Of a stretch of 64,000 nucleotides of DNA, positions 39,235 to 48,015 are shown piece after piece. Source of the stretch: Caulobacter vibrioides (GTDB taxonomy: Bacteria > Pseudomonadota > Alphaproteobacteria > Caulobacterales > Caulobacteraceae); the NCBI GenBank assembly GCA_001449105.1, contig LNIY01000066.1, forward strand, positions 21,979 through 85,978. Reading direction: 5' to 3'. The notes beneath the pieces are model-generated. The model was not told the DNA's origin, did not search any database, and saw only the letters and a list, made by a program, of their open reading frames with translations. Every line of letters begins with the position of its first letter. Within the stretch, counting starts at the first letter, position 1. The position numbers were made by a program, and so were the translations under genes.

Positions 39235-40101
39235 TCAGATGTCCGGGTGCAGTTGCTTGTAGGCGCGCGCCGGGGCGGCGGTCAGGATCACCGTCTGGAC
39301 GGTGAACATCAGCGGCGCGGTCAGCACGTTGATCAGCAGGCCCAGCAGCACGAACGCCTTGATGCCGCCGCCGACCAGCGCGATCAGGCCGGTCAGGATG
39401 CTGCCGGCCAGCCAGAAGACGATCGGCGTCAGCAGCACGGCCATCGCCAGGTTCAGCAGGAACATCCCCAGCAGGCCCCAGAAGTGGCCGTGGGTCAGCA
39501 CCCAGGCCTCGCGGACGTTGATCCGGCCCAGGTCGAAGGTCTGCGGCGACAGCAGCGACAGCCGCACGCCCACCCACATCGACAGCCCCAGCACCGCCAG
39601 GGCGCCGAGAAAGCCCACCCAGGCGGCCAGGCCCTGCGCGCCGGCGCCGGCCAGGGTCGCCGTCAGCAGGGTCAGGGCCCCGCCGGGAATGGCGGTGACG
39701 AACAGGGCCGCGGCCCAGGTGATCAGCACGACCACGAACAGGCGCACCTCGTCGGCGCCCAGGCGCAGATAGGCCGCCCGGCTCTGTTCGGGGTGCATGA
39801 CCGAGCGCAGGATCGCGCCGGCCAGCACCGCGCCGATCGCGGCCGACAGCAGGATCAGCAGGGCCATGGCGCCGCCCAGGTGCTTGATCAGGTCCAGCAC
39901 CTCCTTGGGATCGGCGGTGAACCGCGTCTGCGCCAGATCGCGCCGGACTTCCTCGCCGAAGGCGACGGCCAGCAGCACCCACAGCAGAATCAGCGCGGCC
40001 CAGTACAGCCCGCCCCAGACCAGCAGAGAGACGGGGTGGCGGCGCATGGTGCGCGGCCCTTCCAGGGCGGCGGCGACGGGCGACAGGACGATCATGATCA
40101 A
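39235..40101 (-). CDS. Tandem-paralog membrane protein 2
   Basis: 288-residue polytopic membrane protein related to its neighbours. The shared motifs read MHPEQSRAAYLRLGADEVRL in the central loop and RLSLLSPQTFDLGRINVREA with WVLTHGHFWGLLGMF in the second half. About six helices. Its ATG overlaps the stop of the upstream paralog by four bases (ATGA), indicating coupled translation. Function unknown. Confidence 0.85.
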   Translation of the reverse strand: MIMIVLSPVAAALEGPRTMRRHPVSLLVWGGLYWAALILLWVLLAVAFGEEVRRDLAQTRFTADPKEVLDLIKHLGGAMALLILLSAAIGAVLAGAILRSVMHPEQSRAAYLRLGADEVRLFVVVLITWAAALFVTAIPGGALTLLTATLAGAGAQGLAAWVGFLGALAVLGLSMWVGVRLSLLSPQTFDLGRINVREAWVLTHGHFWGLLGMFLLNLAMAVLLTPIVFWLAGSILTGLIALVGGGIKAFVLLGLLINVLTAPLMFTVQTVILTAAPARAYKQLHPDI

Positions 40102-40877
40102 GCTTCTGACGGCTGGGCGACGGCCAAGCTCGGAGCGTGTCTGTAGACGTGGACGCAGGCCGCCGTCCAGGCGGGAGCGACACAGAAATAGTAGAGGCCC
40201 AGGGCCGCCACCTGCACCAGGCCGGCGCCCAGGCCGTCGAAGGCCGCCTGGCCGCTGACGGCGATCAATACGCTGGGCAGGTAGAAGACCAGGCCCAGCA
40301 CGACCAGCAGGCCGGCCCGGCCCTTGGTCAGGTCGAAGGCGCTGAGCACCTGCAAGCGGCCGGCGGCGATCGAGGCGGCGGGCGCCAGCGCCAGGCGCGC
40401 GGCCAGCCAGGCCAGGATCGCCAGGCTGGCCAGCGGGGCCAGGGCGGTCACGAAGGCGGCCAGCGGTCCCGACAGCGCCGCCCGCCAGGCCTGCGCCGAC
40501 GTGGCGTCGAATCCGGGCGCGGCGGCGCGGGCGACGCCCAGGGCCACGGCCCCCACCAGCACCAGAAGCACGACGGTGACCACCAGGAACACCAGGCCCA
40601 GCAGCAGCTGGACGCCGGCGATCAGCACTTCCTCGCGCCCGCAGCGCAGGCCGACCAGGCCCGCCGGACCATCGAACGCGGCGCGATAGAGCGCGCCATA
40701 GGCCAGGGCGGCCGCCACAAAATCGGCGGGCAGGATCCAGGCCGCGCCGAGATAGCGTCCGGTCAGGCCGATCAGGCAGGCGGCGGCCAGCGCCGCCCAG
40801 GTGCGCGGGGTCAGACGGCTCACGCCGGCGATCCCGGCCCGCGCCGTCGCGCCGATCGCGATCGATGCCTCGCCCAT
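40098..40877 (-). CDS. Tandem-paralog membrane protein 3
   Basis: 259-residue polytopic membrane protein, the shortest and most divergent of the four. The central loop motif is AGLVGLRCGREEVLIAGVQL and the second-half motif is RLALAPAASIAAGRLQVLSA followed by FDLTKGRAGLL. It lacks part of the N-terminal segment seen in paralogs 1 and 4. The ATG at 40877 is the first with typical codon use. It overlaps paralog 2 by four bases. Confidence 0.84.
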   Translation of the reverse strand: MGEASIAIGATARAGIAGVSRLTPRTWAALAAACLIGLTGRYLGAAWILPADFVAAALAYGALYRAAFDGPAGLVGLRCGREEVLIAGVQLLLGLVFLVVTVVLLVLVGAVALGVARAAAPGFDATSAQAWRAALSGPLAAFVTALAPLASLAILAWLAARLALAPAASIAAGRLQVLSAFDLTKGRAGLLVVLGLVFYLPSVLIAVSGQAAFDGLGAGLVQVAALGLYYFCVAPAWTAACVHVYRHAPSLAVAQPSEA

Positions 40878-40993
40878 GTCGTTCCAGATCCTCAAGAACA
40901 GCCGCCGGCAGTCTAACGTGCGCCGCCGCATCAAACGACGAGTCGCGTGCCGGTTCGCGCTGATTTTGCCGCGCCGTGGCGGGAAGGACGCTG

Positions 40994-41944
40994 TCAGGCG
41001 GCCGTCCGGGCCTGCGACGCGTCGCTCAGGCCACGATAGGCGCAGGCCAGGGGCGCGGCGGCGACCGCCGTCAGCATCGTATGGATCACGGCGGCCGCCG
41101 GAACGCCCACCGCCGCGACCGGCCAGAGCACAGCCATGATCTCGGTCGCCGACCGCGCGCCCTTCAACTGCTCGGCCATGCCCGGACCGACAAGGATCGC
41201 CACGCCGATCGCGATCAGCATCAGGGCCAGCTGGAAAATGAAGATGGTCAGGCCCGCCAGCAGCATCATGCCGAAGAGGCGCAGGGCGTGGCCCCGGGTC
41301 AGCTCCCAGGATTCGAACAGCAGGAAGCGCCCCTCGGCGAAGGTCATGGGCATGGCCATCGACAGCCGCAGCAGGGCCCAGAGCAGAGCGCCGCACGAAC
41401 CGATCCAGGCGACGACGCCCATGGCGACCCCGACCATCGCGCCGGCGTCCTTGTCGCCGCCCATCGCCATGGCGGCATAGCCGACGCCCCCGGCCAGCAA
41501 GGCCGGCAGGAATGTCGCGAACGTCGCGAAGTAGAGGCCGAACATGAACACCAGCAGCACCAGCATCATCCAACCCTCGGCGGCGCCGATCCGCAGGTAA
41601 AAGCCGCGCCGCTCGCCCGGCCGCAGCACCGCGCGCAGCACGGCGGCGACCACGACGGTGGGAACGACCACGTTCAGCGCCATCGAACCCAGGCCGATCA
41701 GCGCCATGCGGGACTGCAGCGCCATGATCTGCGACAGCACCTCGGGGCTTTCCGGATCGGTCGAAGCCGAGATCACTTGGAACAGCCGGGAAAAGTCTCC
41801 CGCCAGCGGCAGGCACAGCAGCACCGAGGGCAGGAACAGTCCCAGCAGGAACACCGCGCTCCAGACGGCCACCGAGGCCGGCTCGCGCCCGATCAGCGCC
41901 CAACCCGACACCGCGGCCGACGCCGCGGAAAACTTCTTCGCCAC
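40994..41944 (-). CDS. Tandem-paralog membrane protein 4
   Basis: 316-residue polytopic membrane protein and first gene of the set. It starts with a GTG at 41944 (AKKFSAASAAVSGWALIGRE, matching the N-terminus of paralog 1). The loop motif is RPGERRGFYLRIGAAEGW and the second-half motif RLSMAMPMTFAEGRFLLFES followed by WELTRGHALRLFGMM. About seven helices. It is divergent from trmFO with an 87-bp gap. Function unknown. Confidence 0.85.
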   Translation of the reverse strand: MAKKFSAASAAVSGWALIGREPASVAVWSAVFLLGLFLPSVLLCLPLAGDFSRLFQVISASTDPESPEVLSQIMALQSRMALIGLGSMALNVVVPTVVVAAVLRAVLRPGERRGFYLRIGAAEGWMMLVLLVFMFGLYFATFATFLPALLAGGVGYAAMAMGGDKDAGAMVGVAMGVVAWIGSCGALLWALLRLSMAMPMTFAEGRFLLFESWELTRGHALRLFGMMLLAGLTIFIFQLALMLIAIGVAILVGPGMAEQLKGARSATEIMAVLWPVAAVGVPAAAVIHTMLTAVAAAPLACAYRGLSDASQARTAA

Positions 41945-42031
41945 CCTGAAGACCCCTGAAAACCGGACACCCGCCCGGCGCGAGCTTACACGGCGGTTCC
42001 GTCTTGGCGAGGGCGGAGGTATGAGGGCGCC

Positions 42032-43441
42032 ATGACCACCTCCCCCATTCACGTGATCGGCGGCGGCCTCGCCGGATCCGAAGCCGCCTGGCAGATCGCC
42101 CAGGCCGGCGTACCCGTCGTCCTGCACGAGATGCGTCGCGACGACGCCGCCGGCAAAGTCACCACCGACGCCCACCAGACCGACGGCCTGGCCGAGATGG
42201 TGTGCTCCAACTCGTTCCGTTCGGACGACTGGCAGTTCAACGCCGTCGGCTTGCTGCACGCCGAGATGCGCCGCTGCGACTCGATCATCATGTCGGCGGC
42301 CGACCAGCACCAGGTGCCGGCCGGCGGCGCCCTGGCGGTCGACCGCGACGGCTTCTCCGAGGAAGTCACCCGCCGCCTGGAAGCCCACCCGCTGGTGACC
42401 ATCGTCCGCGAAGAGATCGCCGGCCTGCCGCCCGAAGCGTGGGACAACGTCATCGTCGCCACCGGACCGCTGACCTCGCCCGCCCTGGCCCAGGCCGTGC
42501 TCGACCTGTCGGGCGAGGGCCAGCTGTCGTTCTTCGACGCCATCGCGCCAATCATCCACCTTGAATCCATCGACATGGACAAGGCCTGGCGCCAGTCGCG
42601 CTACGACAAGGAAGGCCCCGGCGGCGACGCGGCCGCCTACATCAACTGCCCCATGAACAAGGAGCAGTACGAGGCCTTCATCGACGCCCTGCTCGAAGGC
42701 CCCAAGGCCGAGTTCAAGGAGTGGGAGAACGTCCCCTATTTCGACGGCTGCCTGCCGATCGAGGTGATGGCCGAGCGCGGCCGCGAGACCCTGCGCCACG
42801 GGCCCATGAAGCCGGTCGGCCTGACCAACCCGCGCGACCCGACCGTCAAGTCCTACGCCATCGTCCAGCTGCGCCAGGACAACGCGCTGGGCACGCTGTG
42901 GAACATGGTCGGCTTCCAGACCAAGCTGAAGCACGGCGTCCAGGCCGAGACCTTCCGCATGATCCCGGGCCTGGAGAACGCCCAGTTCGCGCGCCTGGGC
43001 GGCCTGCACCGCAACACCTTCATCAATTCGCCCAAGCTGCTGGACAAGGGCCTGCGCCTGAAGGCGGCGCCGCGCATGCGCTTCGCCGGCCAGGTGACCG
43101 GCGTCGAGGGCTATGTGGAAAGCGCCGCCATCGGCCTGCTGGCCGGTCGCTTCGCCGCCGCCGAACGCAAGGGCGGCTCGCTTGAAGCCCCGCCTCCGAC
43201 CACCGCCCTGGGCGCCCTGGTCGAGCACATCACCGGCGGCCACCTGGAAGGCTCGCAGGAAGGCTCCCGTGGGGGCTCGTTCCAGCCGATGAACATCAAC
43301 TACGGCCTGCTGCCGCCGCTCGAGACCCCCAAGGTCGACGAGGACGGCAAGAAGATCCCGCTGAAGGAACGCGGCCGCGCCAAGAAGCGGCTGATGAGCA
43401 TCCGGGCGCTGAAGGACCTCGACGCCTGGCTGGCGAACTGA
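42032..43441 (+). CDS. trmFO: Folate/FAD-dependent tRNA m5U54 methyltransferase TrmFO
   Basis: Methylates uridine 54 in the tRNA T-loop using methylenetetrahydrofolate and FADH2. The 469-residue product has the FAD-binding start [20 protein letters not shown], the family segment [17 protein letters not shown] with conserved Cys in EMVCSNS, and the late motifs CEAYIN-like [14 protein letters not shown] and [19 protein letters not shown]. Length is typical. GGAGG precedes the start. Confidence 0.97.
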   Translation: MTTSPIHVIGGGLAGSEAAWQIAQAGVPVVLHEMRRDDAAGKVTTDAHQTDGLAEMVCSNSFRSDDWQFNAVGLLHAEMRRCDSIIMSAADQHQVPAGGALAVDRDGFSEEVTRRLEAHPLVTIVREEIAGLPPEAWDNVIVATGPLTSPALAQAVLDLSGEGQLSFFDAIAPIIHLESIDMDKAWRQSRYDKEGPGGDAAAYINCPMNKEQYEAFIDALLEGPKAEFKEWENVPYFDGCLPIEVMAERGRETLRHGPMKPVGLTNPRDPTVKSYAIVQLRQDNALGTLWNMVGFQTKLKHGVQAETFRMIPGLENAQFARLGGLHRNTFINSPKLLDKGLRLKAAPRMRFAGQVTGVEGYVESAAIGLLAGRFAAAERKGGSLEAPPPTTALGALVEHITGGHLEGSQEGSRGGSFQPMNINYGLLPPLETPKVDEDGKKIPLKERGRAKKRLMSIRALKDLDAWLAN

Positions 43442-43554
43442 GCCTTCGGATTTGCAGAAATAGGCCTCCGCCCGGTCCAAGGCGGAAAAGCGCGGCCGTG
43501 GAACCCTGCCGTTCCCGGCCGCGCCTCGGCGCGGCGTCTCCCACGAGATCGCCC

Positions 43555-44259
43555 ATGCTCCGCACGTTCAGCGCCGCCGTCGCCGCGACGGCCCTCCTTT
43601 CCGCCCCGGCCTTCGCCCAGGACGTGGTCTCGCCTGCCAAGGACGCGATCATGGCGTCCTTCGACATCGTCCGCACGCAGGTGAAAAGCGTCGGCCCCGA
43701 CGTCGTCTTCCGCGTGCAGGTGCGCGGCAAGGCCGGCGAGCTGAAGCCCAAGGCCGTCGGCCAGTTCGCGGGCAGCGCGGTGTGGAGCTATGTCTGGCCG
43801 ACCTCGCTGAACAGCTCCAGCGTCGGCTTCGAGGGCGACCAGGGGATCCTGGCCCTGGCGGTGACCTTCCACCCCGACTTCGACGACGCGGCCTATGGCG
43901 GGGGCAACCGCCACGTCTGGCACCCGCACTGGGTGGTGCTGGTTCCCGACGACGCCTGCGGCAAGGGTGCGCTGAAGGTCCGCGACATCCCCGAGGGGAC
44001 CAAGCCCAAGGTGCCGGCCACCTGGCCCGGCGTACCGCTGCTGATCGACAGCCCGACCTACCCCACCACCCTGGGCGGCGACGCCGTCGAGGTCACCGTG
44101 CCGGCCAGCGTCATCGGCGCGGTCGAGGGGGTGAAGTTCGACGGCGTCACCTCGGCCCTGAAGGTCAACGCCAACCTGCACGCGCCGCTGCTGTGCATCT
44201 CCGACATCTTCGACGTGGCCTCGGGCGACCTCAGCCTGCCCGGCAAGATCACCCGCTGA
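43555..44259 (+). CDS. Exported hypothetical protein
   Basis: 234-residue protein with a signal peptide (MLRTFSAAVAATALLSAPAF, cleavage near FAQD) and a soluble domain with alternating strands, a short HVWHPHWVVLVPDDACGKGA segment rich in His and Trp, and a second Cys near the end (LLCISDIFD). The His cluster could bind metal. I do not recognise the family. It follows trmFO by 113 bp and precedes the AraC-like gene by 7 bp, so it may share a transcript with that regulator. Confidence 0.75.
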   Translation: MLRTFSAAVAATALLSAPAFAQDVVSPAKDAIMASFDIVRTQVKSVGPDVVFRVQVRGKAGELKPKAVGQFAGSAVWSYVWPTSLNSSSVGFEGDQGILALAVTFHPDFDDAAYGGGNRHVWHPHWVVLVPDDACGKGALKVRDIPEGTKPKVPATWPGVPLLIDSPTYPTTLGGDAVEVTVPASVIGAVEGVKFDGVTSALKVNANLHAPLLCISDIFDVASGDLSLPGKITR

Positions 44260-44266
44260 TCCGCGG

Positions 44267-44686
44267 ATGTGCTTCTACGATCTCGAACCGGGCGGCCCCG
44301 CGCCGCCCGGCGCCCTGCCGGACGGTCCGTCGCGGCCGGCAGGTCTGGCGCCCTGGCAGGCCAGCCGGGCGGCGGACCACGTGGAGCGCCGGCTGGAGAC
44401 GACGATCCGCGTCGTCGACCTGGCCCGCGCCACGCGGCTGAGCCCCTCCTACTTCTCGCGGGCGTTCAAGACGACCTTCGGCCTGTCGCCGCAGAAATAC
44501 GTCGTCGAGCGCCGCCTGGCCCGCGCCAAGCGGATCATGCTGACGACGAACGAGCCGCTGTGCGGCATCGCCGCGACCTGCGGCTTCAGCGACCAGGCGC
44601 ACCTGTCGCGGGTCTTCCGCCGACGGGTCGGCGCGCCGCCCAACGCCTGGCGCCGCGAGCAGCGCCAGGCGGCGGCCGTCTTCTGA
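44267..44686 (+). CDS. AraC-family transcription regulator (HTH domain only)
   Basis: 139-residue protein consisting almost entirely of the AraC/XylS double helix-turn-helix domain: DLARATRLSPSYFSRAFKTT and the family signature GIAATCGFSDQAHLSRVFRR. A roughly 28-residue Pro/Gly-rich leader replaces a ligand domain. It is closely similar to the second AraC-like protein at 45592-46155, sharing GLAPWQA, the FKTTFGLSP / FKSSFGVSP segment and CGFSDQ. It ends four bases before the alpha/beta hydrolase gene on the other strand. Confidence 0.9.
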   Translation: MCFYDLEPGGPAPPGALPDGPSRPAGLAPWQASRAADHVERRLETTIRVVDLARATRLSPSYFSRAFKTTFGLSPQKYVVERRLARAKRIMLTTNEPLCGIAATCGFSDQAHLSRVFRRRVGAPPNAWRREQRQAAAVF

Positions 44687-44690
44687 CGTC

Positions 44691-45554
44691 TCAGCTCGTC
44701 GAGCGCACGAAGCTGCCGACATGCTCGGCCGAGGCGCGCGGATACTGGTGCTGCGGGCCATGGCCGGCCGAGGGGTAGGTGATCAGGTGCAGCGTCGGCA
44801 GCACCTGGTTCAGCGCGTACCAGTTCTCGACCGGAAAGATGATGTCGTGATCGCCGCCCAGATGGAGGATCGGCTTGGTCGTGGTCTTCAGAACCTCCAG
44901 CACCGCGTCGGCCGGGAAGATCGGGTTCTTGGGCCCGTCCCCGATATTGGCGCGGGCGAAGGCGATCGGCACCACCGGCGAGCGCCCCTCCGTTCGCGCC
45001 GCGATGCGGACGGCCGACTCGGCGGCGGCCTTGCGGCTGACCTCGGACTTCGGCTCGAAGAACAGGATCTCTTCTTCCCGCAGGCCGTAGTGCTCGATGA
45101 CGGCGGTGTCGTAGAACAGCTGCTCGGCCGGCTTGACCAGCGCGCCGGGCGGGTTGGTGCCGATCAGCAGCAGGTGGCTGATCCGCTCGCCGGCCACGGC
45201 CAGGGCGACCTGGGCGACCAGGCCGCCCAGCGACCAGCCGCCGAGCACCACCTCCGTCAGGTCCAGGGCCGCCATCAGGTCGATGGGATCACGGACCATT
45301 TCGCCGGGGTTGTAGGTCGGCTCGCCGGTCGACAGGCCAAGACCCGAATAGTCGAAGGTGACGACCCGGAAGCCCTCGTCGGCCAGGCCGTCGAGGAAGG
45401 CCGGATCCCAGACGTCCATGTTGCCCCGGAAGCGGGTGCACAGCAGCAGCGGCCGCCCCTCCCCGATCGAGCGATAGGCCAGGGTGCGTCCGCCGACCTC
45501 GACGAACTGGTTGGGCGCGGAGACGGCGCGATGGACGGAAGCGACGGCGTTCAT
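44691..45554 (-). CDS. Alpha/beta hydrolase
   Basis: 287-residue cytoplasmic alpha/beta hydrolase, esterase- or haloperoxidase-like. The fold is shown by the lid-proximal FDYSGLGLSTG, nucleophile elbow GGWSLGGLVAQ (Ser near residue 110) and the catalytic His in PSAGHGPQHQYP. The ATG at 45554 is the first with normal coding composition. It is encoded next to the upstream AraC-like gene (37 bp apart, same strand), so that regulator likely controls it. Substrate unknown. Confidence 0.9.
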   Translation of the reverse strand: MNAVASVHRAVSAPNQFVEVGGRTLAYRSIGEGRPLLLCTRFRGNMDVWDPAFLDGLADEGFRVVTFDYSGLGLSTGEPTYNPGEMVRDPIDLMAALDLTEVVLGGWSLGGLVAQVALAVAGERISHLLLIGTNPPGALVKPAEQLFYDTAVIEHYGLREEEILFFEPKSEVSRKAAAESAVRIAARTEGRSPVVPIAFARANIGDGPKNPIFPADAVLEVLKTTTKPILHLGGDHDIIFPVENWYALNQVLPTLHLITYPSAGHGPQHQYPRASAEHVGSFVRSTS

Positions 45555-45591
45555 GGGAAACCTCGAAGGCAGGGGGTGAACGGCGGGCAGC

Positions 45592-46155
45592 CTAGGCCTG
45601 GGCGTGTCGCAGGGGTTGGACGCAGCCGCCGTGATCGTCGTCGCAGCGTTCAAACGGCTGCGCGGCGGCATGCAGTCGCCGCCAGGCCGCCGGCGTCATG
45701 CCCGCCAGGCGATGGAAGCGATTGGTCAGGTGCGACTGGTCGGAAAAGCCGCAGGCCAGAGCGATGTCCTTCAGCGGGTCCTCGCCCTGGGCGATCAGGA
45801 TCTTGGCCCGCGCCACGCGCCGCTGCAGGACCATGGCGTGGGGGCTGACGCCGAAACTGCTCTTGAAGGCCTTGCCGAAATAGCCGGGACGCACGCCGCC
45901 CACCGCCGCCAGCTCGGCCACCGTCAGGGCCTGCTCCAGGTTCTCGTCGATGTAGCGAGCGACCCGCCGGGCCTGCCAGGGCGCCAGGCCGCCGGTGCGC
46001 GTCGCCCCCGGGACGGTCGGCGCCTGCAGCACCTGGATCGCCTGGTCGATCAGTCGCCGCGCCCCCTCGACGTCGTCGAACAGCCTCTGCTGGATCTCCT
46101 CCAGCAGGGCGCCGACCTTGGCCGACGCCCGCTCGCAGCCGATCTGCTGTTCCAT
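45592..46155 (-). CDS. AraC-family transcription regulator
   Basis: 187-residue regulator with an N-terminal helical segment (about 1-70) and a C-terminal AraC double HTH: ELAAVGGVRPGYFGKAFKSS and DIALACGFSDQSHLTNRFHR. It shares GLAPWQA and overall spacing with the AraC-like protein on the other side of the hydrolase gene. The ATG at 46155 is preferred over an upstream start that would add 23 residues. Likely regulates the adjacent hydrolase. Confidence 0.9.
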   Translation of the reverse strand: MEQQIGCERASAKVGALLEEIQQRLFDDVEGARRLIDQAIQVLQAPTVPGATRTGGLAPWQARRVARYIDENLEQALTVAELAAVGGVRPGYFGKAFKSSFGVSPHAMVLQRRVARAKILIAQGEDPLKDIALACGFSDQSHLTNRFHRLAGMTPAAWRRLHAAAQPFERCDDDHGGCVQPLRHAQA

Positions 46156-46245
46156 CGCCTCATCCCCTGGACGGAAGCACGACCGGCTCCCTGGGGAGAA
46201 CACGCAGCGGCGGGGAAAACCCACACCGGCGTTCTTCGAACGACC

Positions 46246-47268
46246 TCAGTCGGCGCGGACGATCCGATAGCGGCCCGGCCCGGCCGGCTCGCCGCGCACC
46301 GGCAGCACCTGGGCCAGGGTGCGCAGGAAGCGTTGCGGATCGCCGGTGCGGAACCGGCCCGTCACCCGCAGGGCCGCCACCTTCGGATCGTCGATGACCA
46401 GCTTGGCGGCGCTGTGGCGGTTCAGTTCGGCCACGACCTCCGACAGCGGCTTGTCCTCGAAGGTGATCGAGGTCTCGCGCCAGGCCGCGGCCCCCGCCGC
46501 CTCCGCAGGAGAGACGAGGTCGCGTCCCGGGGCCGCGGTCAGCTGCTGGCCCGCCGCCAGCACCACCGGACGGCCCGGCCCGTCGGTGGCGTCGATCGTT
46601 CGCGCGACCGAGACCTGGCCCTCGACCAGGGTCACCCGCAGCGGCCCCTGGTCCAGGCGGACGTCGAAGCGCGTGCCCAGCGCCGTGATCCGCCGCCCGC
46701 CGGCCTCGACCGTGAACGGTCGCGCCCGGTCCGGAACCACGTCGAAGAACGCCCGCCCCTTCACCAGCCGCATCGCGCGGCCGCCGTGGTCGTAGGCCAG
46801 GTCCAGGGCGCTGCCGGGGGCCAGGCTGGCCTTGCTGCCGTCCGGCAGGTCGAAGGTCAGCATCTGCTCGCCGGAGACGAGGTCGGGCTCGCCGAACACC
46901 GCCGAGGCCTGCACGACGGGCGGCGGCAGGGACGGGACCGGACGCTCGGCCAGCCACAGGCCAAGGCCGATGGCGACGACGAACACGGCCGCCGCCGCCA
47001 TCCAGCGCGGCGACAGCGGACGCGAGGCCTTCGCCGCCCGACGGCGCAGGACCCGCAGCGTCGCCTCGTCGCCCGCTCCGTCGAAGCCGCTCCAGATCGC
47101 CTGGGCCCGCAGCCAGGCCTCCCGGTTGGCGGGCTCCTGGTCCAGCCAGGCGTCGAGCACGGCGGCCTGGGCCGGATCGGACTCGTCGACGTTCAGCCAC
47201 AGCAGGGCCGCGGCCTCGTCGCGCGGCAGCCGGATCATCTCGTCCAGGCCATGGGGATAGGCGCTCAT
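46246..47268 (-). CDS. FecR-family sigma regulator
   Basis: 340-residue inner-membrane sensor relaying receptor occupancy to the cognate ECF sigma. It has an N-terminal cytoplasmic DUF4880-like domain with LNVDESDPAQAAVLDAWL and REAWLRAQAIWSG, one membrane helix (about 88-107, MAAAAVFVVAIGLGLWLAE), the FecR domain with ALGTRFDVRLDQGPLRVTLV and EGQVSV, and a C-terminal STN-interaction region. Its start overlaps the sigma gene stop by four bases. It is the usual partner for the STN-type receptor encoded divergently. Confidence 0.93.
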   Translation of the reverse strand: MSAYPHGLDEMIRLPRDEAAALLWLNVDESDPAQAAVLDAWLDQEPANREAWLRAQAIWSGFDGAGDEATLRVLRRRAAKASRPLSPRWMAAAAVFVVAIGLGLWLAERPVPSLPPPVVQASAVFGEPDLVSGEQMLTFDLPDGSKASLAPGSALDLAYDHGGRAMRLVKGRAFFDVVPDRARPFTVEAGGRRITALGTRFDVRLDQGPLRVTLVEGQVSVARTIDATDGPGRPVVLAAGQQLTAAPGRDLVSPAEAAGAAAWRETSITFEDKPLSEVVAELNRHSAAKLVIDDPKVAALRVTGRFRTGDPQRFLRTLAQVLPVRGEPAGPGRYRIVRAD

Positions 47269-47816
47269 CGCAGGTCCCCCGTCTGGGCCAGCAGGCGCTC
47301 CAGCGCCTTGGCCACGTGTTTCTCCACGGCGCTGCCCGAAATGCCCAGGCGGCCGGCGATCTCGCGCACGGTCATCCCCTCGATACGCCGCAGCACGAAG
47401 ATGGTCCGCGTGCGCTCGGGCAGGGTCAGCAAGGCGGCGCTCGCCGCGCGCAGGGTCTCGCGGGCGTCGAAGCGGCCGGCCGGATCGTCGTCGGTCTCGC
47501 CATGGCGCTCGGGATCGAAGGGCACGTGCTGGTCGGCCCGCCGCGCCAGCCGCCGCCGGTGCCGGTCGGCCCAGACGCTGGCGGCGGTGCGGAAGACGTA
47601 GGCGCGGGCATATTCCTCGTCGTCGAGCCCGATCTGGTCGGCGGCGCGCACGAACACCTCCTGCACCAGATCCTCGACCTCGGCGTCGGCGCCCAGGCGG
47701 CGGCGGAAAAAGGCGGTGACCGCGGCCTGCAGGACAAGCGCGCGAGCGGGATCGGCCTGCGCCGCCCTCGAACCGTCCGTCGACTGAGGATGGACAGCCG
47801 CCACCTTACGCTCCAC
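47265..47816 (-). CDS. FecI-type ECF RNA polymerase sigma factor
   Basis: 183-residue extracytoplasmic-function sigma with region 2 (AEVEDLVQEVFVRAADQI, then RAYVFRTAASVWADRHRR) and region 4 (LLTLPERTRTIFVLRRIEGM, TVREIAGRLGISGSAVEKHV). The start is a GTG at 47816. Together with FecR and the adjacent STN-domain TonB-dependent receptor it forms a cell-surface signalling trio. The ligand is not evident; iron chelates are the classic case. Confidence 0.95.
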   Translation of the reverse strand: MERKVAAVHPQSTDGSRAAQADPARALVLQAAVTAFFRRRLGADAEVEDLVQEVFVRAADQIGLDDEEYARAYVFRTAASVWADRHRRRLARRADQHVPFDPERHGETDDDPAGRFDARETLRAASAALLTLPERTRTIFVLRRIEGMTVREIAGRLGISGSAVEKHVAKALERLLAQTGDLR

Positions 47817-48015
47817 GCCGCCCGCGCCGGCCCTCGACCTTACGGTCGAGCGGCGGGTCTCCCATAGAACACGCAGGCGGAGATGAAACCCTCATCGCTT
47901 CCTTGGAAATTTCAGGGCGGCCCGGATATCGGCTTGAACGCTCGAATAACAACGTTACCTAGCGTCGCGATACGGATCGTGTCGATCCGGAAGCGCCGGG
48001 CTCGGGGGAGACGAA

